From NCBI GenBank assembly GCA_014529385.2, contig CM043949.1, positions 143,291,858 to 143,355,857 of the forward strand: a DNA stretch of 64,000 bases, read 5' to 3'. The translations under genes were made by a program, and so were the position numbers. This DNA is from Adiantum capillus-veneris. Taxonomy: Eukaryota; Streptophyta; Polypodiopsida; Polypodiales; Pteridaceae. Each line of letters begins with the position of its first letter. The stretch's first letter is position 1. The notes beneath the pieces were generated by a model, which did not search any database, was not told the origin of the DNA, and saw nothing but the letters and a program-made list of their open reading frames with translations. Shown here one piece after another: positions 56,488 to 64,000 of this stretch.

Positions 56488-56843
56488 GCAAATATACAAA
56501 ATGTTTAAAATGAACAAAGTTTTTTGTCTTATAAGACTCTCTTTTTCTTTATTGTGCACAAAAATAAAGTAGTATGCATGCTTAGATCAAGTTTGCGGAG
56601 ACGACGTCTCCCAAACACCAAGTAGAGCTTGTCACTCTACCATGGAAGACTGATAGGACTAATGTGCAGACATGCTTGCGGCAGCCTCAGGCTCTAAGGC
56701 ACCAAATGGATTAGTCATCCATTGTGGAATGATGTCGTAGGGTAACATAGGGATCCTCTACCATCTAAGAAAAGGACTCATGAATATGCTTTATCTTCTC
56801 TACACCATAGTCGAGGAAGACTATGATTTCAAGAGAGAGGTAA

Positions 56844-58459
56844 TGTCATAATAATCAATATCGAATTCTCCTATATGATTTTCTCATATTAAACTGATCA
56901 TTTAATGTGGGGAAGTGCCAGGGGAGAAAAAGCTAGAATATTGGTTAAGCTAGCAGACCGGCCACAGTAGGGATCCAAAGGAGGGAAACTAGGGATCCAA
57001 AGGGGGGGCCATCTGCAAAAGAGCCATGTGCAAAAATGGGCTAAAAAGACCCTAAGGTTCAGCCCATTAAGACTTCCAAAATGCTAAGGTTCCAAAATTC
57101 AAAGGTTGTGTCCAAAGGGTTAAAGCTTAGGGGGAATTGGATACTTTGTGTGCTCTCCAAAGTCAATGCATATCCCTACATGGGAGGGGGCGAGCCCTTC
57201 TTCTAGGGGATGAGAGAGAAAGTCACACACACACACACACACACACAGAGGATCCCTTTACACAAAGGGAATTAGGGACACATGTCGGCTCCCTAGCCCA
57301 GATGCCCACAAGGTGTGCCCAATTCCTATTGGATGACCCTTGAAGTGGACCAATGAGAATTAGGCTAGAGTAAATTTAGCCTAATTAATTTTAAAACACT
57401 TAATAAAAAGAACCAATGATAATTAAGTATCCTGGATGATTATTGGACAGCCTGAGAAGGGGTCCAATAGGAATTGAGCAGCCCAATGGGCTACTTAATT
57501 CCTATTGGTCAGGATGGGGAAAGGTCCAATGGGGATTTAATTCATTTAAATCAATTAATTTTAATTGATTAAGCTCTCACAAAAGGGAAAAGGGGGACAC
57601 ATGTCAGAAGGCTATCACTTATGCTTCTTAATAGCCATTGGCTGAGCTTGGCATTGTCCGATAGGGAGCCTGCAAGAGTAAATAGCAAGGGGGCTCGCCC
57701 AAGAGAGAGAGGGGGATTGTTTTTGCAAGGCATTATCACACACACACACACACACACTCACACAATCTCATGTGTGAAGAAAGAGAAGACTATCTCTTCC
57801 CAAGCTTTAATGGAGAGCTCATCACCTACTCCAAGCTTGTGAGATAGAAGCCTACATCAATACTCTCTTGGCATGTGGATGCAAATCCAACCAAGAGCCA
57901 AGCTTCAAAGCATGCTCATCTCCTCTACCAAGCTAATTACTAAGCTAAGCTATGCTAATATGAGTGATTATGTGAGGAGATGTACATCTTTCTCATAAGA
58001 TACTCCTTCTTCCTCTCAATCTACTCTCATACCTTGCTAGCTCTCACCATCTTCGAAGGTGTGTGAGGTCTTGGGTCTGAGAACAGGGATTATTAAAGGT
58101 GTGTTTGCTAAGTGTTTTGCTTAGTGCATGAAGCTTTCATCTTCATTGCACTAGCTAGTCTTGAAGGAACACAAAGAATTGTATTGTACAATGTCTCTTG
58201 ATGGGAGAACCCATAATACAAAGCCTTTTGGAGGGGGGACCGGCTCCATGCAAATCCGGTCCTCAACTGTTGTCAATAGCTTAATTTCTCTCTCTTTTGA
58301 AAGTATTGTTGATGCTATCTAACTAGGTGTTATGCTTTTTGTTGCTCTCTCCACCCAAGCACTCTTGTAATTCTCATCAGGAATCTATTCTAATGAAATG
58401 CCCACTATGTTCATGCTAATTTCCGCTACACATAAGTTATTAGGCCATTAAATGTTACA
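56844..58459 (+). repeat. 3' LTR of the 49.6-58.5 kb chromovirus
   Basis: 1616 bp, TGTCATAATAATC...TGTTACA, near-identical to 49557-51134. Confidence 0.96.
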
Positions 58460-58464
58460 CTCGG

Positions 58465-59733
58465 GATCGAGTGTCAGGTAAATAATTCTATCATACTAAC
58501 AATACGCCGCAAGAGATCACTTACAAGATCTCTAAACATCTAGGACAACTTGGCTATTCTCTTAATAACACCAGGCTACCTGTACTATTTCCTACATATA
58601 AATTCCACAAACATAAATTTAGATGGATATCTGATGCCTCTAACTGCATCTTCATAGATATCACCAAAGATATTACTCTTTGCCTTGATATTATTCTCAC
58701 AAAATTTGAACTCATTTGTGCAGAGAAGCAAAGAATCTGCAAAAACTTCCTAAATATGCAATACAATCCCTTATGGCTAACAAAAAATGCTACATAAGTC
58801 ACACTTAACCTTACTCAACATATCTTCCACATCTTTATAGCTGACATTACATAATGCTATGAAAACATTCCACTTAGTGGAGATCTCGGCCTTAAGACTG
58901 TTTTAGCTAAGGTTATTAATTTAGCCTTTTCCAATGCTAAAAAAAGAAAGCATGAGTTTATCTCTCTATCCAAGAAACCCAGATGGATTCAAGCATCTCA
59001 CTCCATACACCCTCTACACTTCAATGAAACAAAGCTCTGCTCCTATATCTTGTGGCTGCTGAATAACTGCATTGTGATTGCAGGCGGCTGCTGCTTTAAC
59101 CAATGCCTTGGCATCCCTATGGGCTTCTCTTGCTCACCACCTATGTGTAACATTTACCTTGCCTTTTTCGAATACAAATGGTGTCTTAAGAACTTGGAAA
59201 CTAACCATAAAATACTTCCATTATTCAATCATACTTTTAGATATATGGATGACCTGCTGAGTTTTAACAACAGAATGTTCTCTAACGAGATTGATCAAAT
59301 CTACCCCCACTGCCTAAAGATTGAGCCTACCTCCCTCCCAGATGATCCGACTACTGTTGAGAACTTTTGCAAATCAACGCAATTTCTTAACCTTTCAATA
59401 TCCCTTCATTCCCTGTCTACACGCGGATATGACCTTAGATTTATTTGGAGAAAGGATCTTCTTAAGCTTCCTCATATAGAATTCATTAAAAGAAATAACA
59501 ATAGGCCATACAAAGCCTCTATTTGCTCCTGTATTTGCATTTTTTACTTAATTTTTTACTCTTCATCTACCTCCTCTTTGTCCTGGGAAGAGATATCTGT
59601 GCTAATTAAAAAATACTTCCGGAACGGATTTAACCATAATCAGATACGGAATACCATCATACAGGCCCTCATTCGGCATAACTGGCTTGGGCTATTGTTT
59701 CAAAACGAGAGTCTCATCTCTCTCATTAGGTAG
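58465..59733 (+). pseudogene. Retroelement reverse transcriptase (YMDD type)
   Basis: In one frame with three TAA codons. Blocks are LPVLFPTYKFHKHKFRWISD (the LP...KxHK...R block), FIADIT-stop-CYENIPL (motif A with catalytic Asp), CFNQCLGIPMGFSCSPPMC (motif B), TFRYMDDLLSFNN (motif C with the Asp pair), FLNLSISLHSLSTRGYDLRF and a C-terminal LIKKYFRNGFNHNQIRN. The order and the GIPMG-S-P and FRYMDDLLSxNN forms match the RT of Penelope-like or related protist/animal retroelements rather than LTR or L1 RT. Only the last part (from 59050) is free of stops. No endonuclease follows. Confidence 0.78.
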
Positions 59734-59794
59734 TAGGACCATACACAATGGGCCTACTACCAACCCATTGTGTGTGGTGCCTGGGTTAGGGCGG

Positions 59795-59797
<3 letters not shown>

Positions 59798-59867
<70 letters not shown>
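59798..59867. repeat. (CA)n tract at the left edge of direct repeat R2
   Basis: About 35 CA units between the 3' end of the RT ORF and R2. Confidence 0.97.
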
Positions 59868-59871
<4 letters not shown>

Positions 59872-61441
59872 TATACTATTCATTAGTTATATTTGTTCAA
59901 AAAAAACTTTCAAAAAGAAAAAACAAACCCCCCCCCCCCCCACCCCCTCTTCCCTTTTTTAAGGCTCCTTCTGCCTGGACCATACTAGGTCTAAAACTTA
60001 AGAAATTGATTTTTTATTTGGACCACTACTACCCGGGGCTAAACCCTTGATTGAATGATGATGCTCTGTCGAGCATGATCAATGTCTACTCCTCTCAGGG
60101 AGTAGTGAAGGCGGCCTTCCTCCCCCCTGACTGTCGATCCCCATTGAAAGCCATAGGCGTGCTGCTCGATGCTATACCTCACACTCATGGTGGAGCGTGG
60201 CCTTCCTCTCTCGATACCGTGACACTACACGCGGGCAAGACTTGCCTCCTCCTGCTATAAAAACAGGTGAGGGCGCATCTCCGCCCCTCACTTGGCTATT
60301 GTGGGTGTGTTGAGTTATTTTGTGAAACACCTCCTGTCTGCTTTCTACTACCAAGGAGAATGGAGCTCTCCTCGGAGGTGACTCAGGTGTTCAATCCTAC
60401 CTCTGCTGAGTTTACTATTTTAATGCACTATTTACGCACATACTAAAGGTTTTAGCAGGAAGTTAGTCCTACCTTTTGCTTGTTAAAAGCATGCATACTA
60501 TGTAGGTTTTTTGGCTATGGTATTCTTGCAAAAAGTGTGCAAATGGTATTTTCTGTTGATATTTTTTCAAAGGGCTTGAAATGGTAAACTTAGGAATGGT
60601 GCATCCCTGCCTTGTATAAAAACTGCTCCTGACCTCGGACTGGTTGGGTCACCTCTGTGGCTTACTGTAGGCTATGTCAATTCTTGTAAATTGTTGCAGG
60701 TTCATATAGTTACGAGCTTGACTGGCTTTTTTTGCTAAAGCCTAGAAATTATGGCTGGCCGTGGGTTTCTTGTGCATAAAAAATGTTTGTCTATGATTGT
60801 CTGCATAAAAAAATGGGGTTGGCCTCAGTACGATATAAAGGGCGCAGAGAATTGACCGCTGCAGTACTTCACCTCCACATAAAACTTTTTGTGCATGTAT
60901 GGCAATATGTGTATGTGGTACATGATGGTGAGTATGATGGGTGGCTTGATGGCCGTTCACGCTACAGTTGGATATGTATTAAAACGCGGGCTGTTACTGT
61001 GCCCCGACTATATAAATAGTGGCTACATGGGGTGATGGCCAATGGGCCCCTTGGCTCTGACTCTGGCGAAAATAAACAGCAGGTTCTTGTCACTGTGGTT
61101 ACTGGTTTTTTTCTAAGGAGATAAAGGTATCTAATTATCTGACAGGTTTCAAAAACAGTGGGTTCTTTTTCTTTGATTAACTGGTTGCTTATCATAATTG
61201 GGAGCTCATATTAGGCCGGCCACTACAGACCGTGAAAACCTGGCATTTTGTGAAGGTAAATATACAGCAGCCCATTCTTTTGGCTTTGGAAATAGGCTAT
61301 GGTTGGTATGGCCGGACACTACTGTTCTTGAAAATCGATAATGAATTTTTGGATAAGAAGGTAAGTATATAGCCGAGGATGTTTTGGCTTGGGTATAGCT
61401 TCCAAGATTTTGGCAAAAAAATGATGAGGTTCCAGAAAAAA

Positions 61442-61493
<52 letters not shown>

Positions 61494-62159
61494 GTTTTAC
61501 TACTCTCTTAACTAGTTACATTGTTGTCTTATTGGTTGTAAAAAAATGAGGTAATCACCACCATCATCTATAACCTCCGGTTAAAAAAAAAATGTCGGAT
61601 TTTGCATCTCTTTATCTAAAAAAGTACCTTTGGTACCATGGGTTGTACTGATTGTAAAGGTAAGTATATGGTTGCTTCTTTATGCATAGCTACTGAGCGG
61701 TGGCTCTTGGTTTTACTCTTGATGAACTTCACCATAGTCTATAAAGTAGTATGAAAGACTGCTAACATACCAAATGAATAAACTAGCTTGTCTAAAGTAA
61801 TTAAAACCTATAAGATGGACATGGATAACAATTGATATAGTCCACTGATACCTGTAAAACACATCCAAGGCTAACATAATTGTTGTCTTGTTTGGATGGA
61901 TGCAGGTAAGGACTCTATCTTATCTTGGATGGATTTCTTTTCTTTGGCAAGCAACCTTTCTGTAATGAATTACTCACTGAGGAACGGGGAAGTTCTTTTA
62001 CTTCTAGTCTTACTGAAAGAGGATCTCTTTCCTACAATCATTGTACCTAAATAATTCTAATACTGAGTTATTTTTGTACATATCAGTTCATTTTTCCTTG
62101 GCCAGTTGTCTTTTGAATGTAAAAATTCAATTATGTCGTATTAGTTAAGATTAAAACAG

Positions 62160-62163
<4 letters not shown>
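59868..62163 (+). repeat. Long direct repeat R2 (pseudo-LTR-like)
   Basis: Near-identical to 44777-47029. The main difference is a poly-G run of 51 at 61442-61492 against 10 in R1. It carries the same TATAAAA-hairpin, 28-codon ORF (from 60360) and GTAAGTATA modules. Confidence 0.9.
60256..60291 (+). promoter_or_regulatory. TATA box and inverted repeat in R2
   Basis: TATAAAAA at 60256, GTGAGGG 60267-60273 pairing with CCCTCAC 60285-60291. Confidence 0.6.
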
Positions 62164-62803
<640 letters not shown>

Positions 62804-64000
62804 TACCGTGCTGTACAACTTGTAGTTTTTTTATGTGGATCACATTGGGAGAAATTAGAGCTATTTACCAACCTTCCCAGAATTTTTTTGGAGCTACCCT
62901 ATGGATACTACCCCCGAATCTATCTCTTAGCTAAAACCTATTCTTTGGCCTCTTAAGTACTTGGGCAGCTTTCGAGTTCATTGACTCTGCTTGGTTTTTA
63001 TCAAATTGTCGCGGCTCTTATAATGCATCGCGGCCCCGGATCTCTTTTGGGGATTGAGTCTATTGCAAGATCTTACATTCACTCTAGCTTTGAATCAAGT
63101 AGCTATCACATCAATGAGTGCATTATAGGTTCCTCCTTGGTGCTTCAAAACCATATTTGAAGAGGTGAGGGATCTTCTGCTCCCTCACTTAGACTTTGTT
63201 GTTTTTTCGAGAAAGAGTGAGAGGAAGGAATGGTGTTTGTTCTGTTGATTCATCTCTTGCAAACATGGTGTTGGACACCCGGTGCCTCACAGGTTGGGAT
63301 TTTTTTGAATATGATGCCTTTTTGTAAGTTGTAGTACTAGCAGATGACATCAAACCTTTCATGCATGTGGTTATTATTTTGGTGTAGAATGCTTGGTGGG
63401 GTGCTAGTTATGCATGCTTTTTCTGAGTAAGGGAAGGAGAGATACTGGTTATTCTGCCATTTTCTGATGGTTGCAGTTGGTTATGTTACATTCACAATTG
63501 CAAAAAAAGGGGGGGAGCTTATACTTGGCTTGGTCTAGCTGGTTATACAAAGACTCTACTTCTTCAGGCTTAATCTTAGGTTTAATTGAACAGTAGCCGG
63601 ATCTGGTTCTTCCATTTAATAGAGCTGGGCTAATATAACTTGTCTTTACAAGTGGACCTTCTTTCTACATGGTACTGATTGCATACATTCACTCTAGTTT
63701 TTTGGTAGCTATTGTGCTAGAATATGGCATCAAATTTATCATATACAAACTCTTTGGATTTGTTTACAATTTGATGGTGGTGAGTATAAAGGCTAAATGC
63801 CTGGTGGTGGTGCTGGTTATGCATAGATTTTCTAGTAACTAGAATACTGCCATTTTTTGATAGTTTTAGTTGTAACTATCATTGGATTTTTACCTATCTT
63901 GGCTCCTGGGAGACTATTGTGAGTATACTTTTGCTCACTAGCTCCACATTCCTTCAAAATTACAGGTGGTCTAGAAATCTATTGCTCTATTGAGAATGAT
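62804..64000 (+). repeat. Diverged relative (R3) of the long repeat, running off the window
   Basis: Contains an ATATTTGA box, an 8-bp perfect inverted repeat GTGAGGGA/TCCCTCAC (63165-63172, 63181-63188) followed by CTTAGAC as in R0, and a first ORF at 63230 (MVFVLLIHLLQTWCWTPGAS) reaching a CAG|GTTGGG donor-like site. Two ~372-bp-spaced diverged tandem modules (about 63,330-63,490 and 63,705-63,870) share CATCAAA, GGTGCTGGTTATGCAT-like and CTGCCATTTTxTGAT words. Similarity to R1 outside the hairpin is low. Confidence 0.45.

Larger units (their letters stand above)
49557..58459 (+). mobile_element. Ty3/gypsy chromovirus inserted in the RT element, 8.9 kb
   Basis: LTRs 49557-51134 and 56844-58459 (TGTCATAATAATC...TGTTACA). 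Perfect TSD CTCGG (49552-49556, 58460-58464), primer site TGGTATCAGAGC (51136-51147) and polypurine tract AAGAGAGAGG (56831-56840). gag, protease, RT, RNase H, integrase and chromodomain are all present. Few lesions (gag frameshift near 52,170, shifts near 53,325 and 53,555, TGA at 54322, TAA at 55861) and very similar LTRs mark it as the youngest large insertion here. Confidence 0.96.
47294..59733 (+). mobile_element. Body of a Penelope-like/YMDD-type RT retroelement, interrupted by a chromovirus
   Basis: Open sequence starts after an acceptor-like CTTCTTTTTAG|GACTGC, with ATG at 47324. Reading through lesions, one protein runs to 49556 and, after removing the chromovirus and one TSD, resumes at 58465 and ends at TAG after 59733. 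Lesions are a frameshift near 47,478 (A-rich slip), TAG 47605-47607, TAG 48343-48345, a frame change near 48,850, and TAA at 58483, 58795 and 58852. With R1 and R2 plus tail it would be about 9 kb. No GIY-YIG endonuclease motif was found. The RT-type assignment rests on motif order and spacing seen by eye. Confidence 0.7.

Noticed and set aside
47294-59733. GIY-YIG endonuclease in the RT element
   Set aside because: No GIY...YIG pattern or CCHH cluster seen before or after the RT; GLYIRTKGS is not sufficient.

Overview
This looks like nuclear DNA from a large-genome land plant. I would guess a fern or another lineage with giant introns, but the species call is inference. The evidence is a eight-exon GT-AG gene for a plant-type PLP-homeostasis protein, chromodomain-bearing Ty3/gypsy elements primed by initiator tRNA-Met, an L1-type LINE, hAT-like elements, long dinucleotide microsatellites and very low gene density. 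No bacterial-style operon, rRNA, tRNA or CRISPR array was seen.

Region 1 (1-36,457, + strand): one host gene, the YggS/PROSC (PLPBP) pyridoxal-phosphate homeostasis protein. It has eight coding exons (363-461, 626-745, 34,272-34,338, 34,424-34,470, 35,747-35,834, 35,923-36,056, 36,137-36,235, 36,383-36,457). These join into a 242-residue open frame with every key motif present. Intron 2 is about 33.5 kb (746-34,271) and is filled with transposable elements. In order they are: LTR-like remnants and a 470-bp hAT-type MITE (1.7-3.6 kb); an internally deleted LTR element with perfect TSD (5,011-9,986); a partial LTR (9,992-10,921); a degenerate antisense Ty3/gypsy element (14.6-18.3 kb); and a LINE (minus strand, 18.3-33.8 kb). 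The LINE is itself split by a Ty3/gypsy chromovirus (19,844-26,268), a second member of the internally deleted LTR family (27,665-32,240, perfect TSD) and a hAT-like BED-finger fragment (about 32.36-33.50 kb). Every coding-bearing element in the intron lies antisense to the host gene.

Region 2 (36.5-41.4 kb): intergenic DNA with microsatellites, an 86-bp tandem duplication and a stray gag fragment. No gene was recognised.

Region 3 (41.4-64.0 kb, + strand): a cluster of a Penelope-like or similar non-LTR, YMDD-type reverse-transcriptase element. A nearly identical 2.25-kb direct repeat (44,777-47,029 and 59,868-62,163), edged by long (CA)n tracts, flanks a decayed body ORF that ends in an RT domain (59,050-59,733). 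A chromovirus (49,557-58,459; TSD CTCGG) is inserted into that ORF. More divergent relatives of the direct repeat appear at about 41.7-43.9 kb and from about 63.1 kb. Four copies share a TATA-like box, a GTGAG...CTCAC inverted repeat with compensatory changes, and a short first ORF. This element cluster is the most unusual content of the window.
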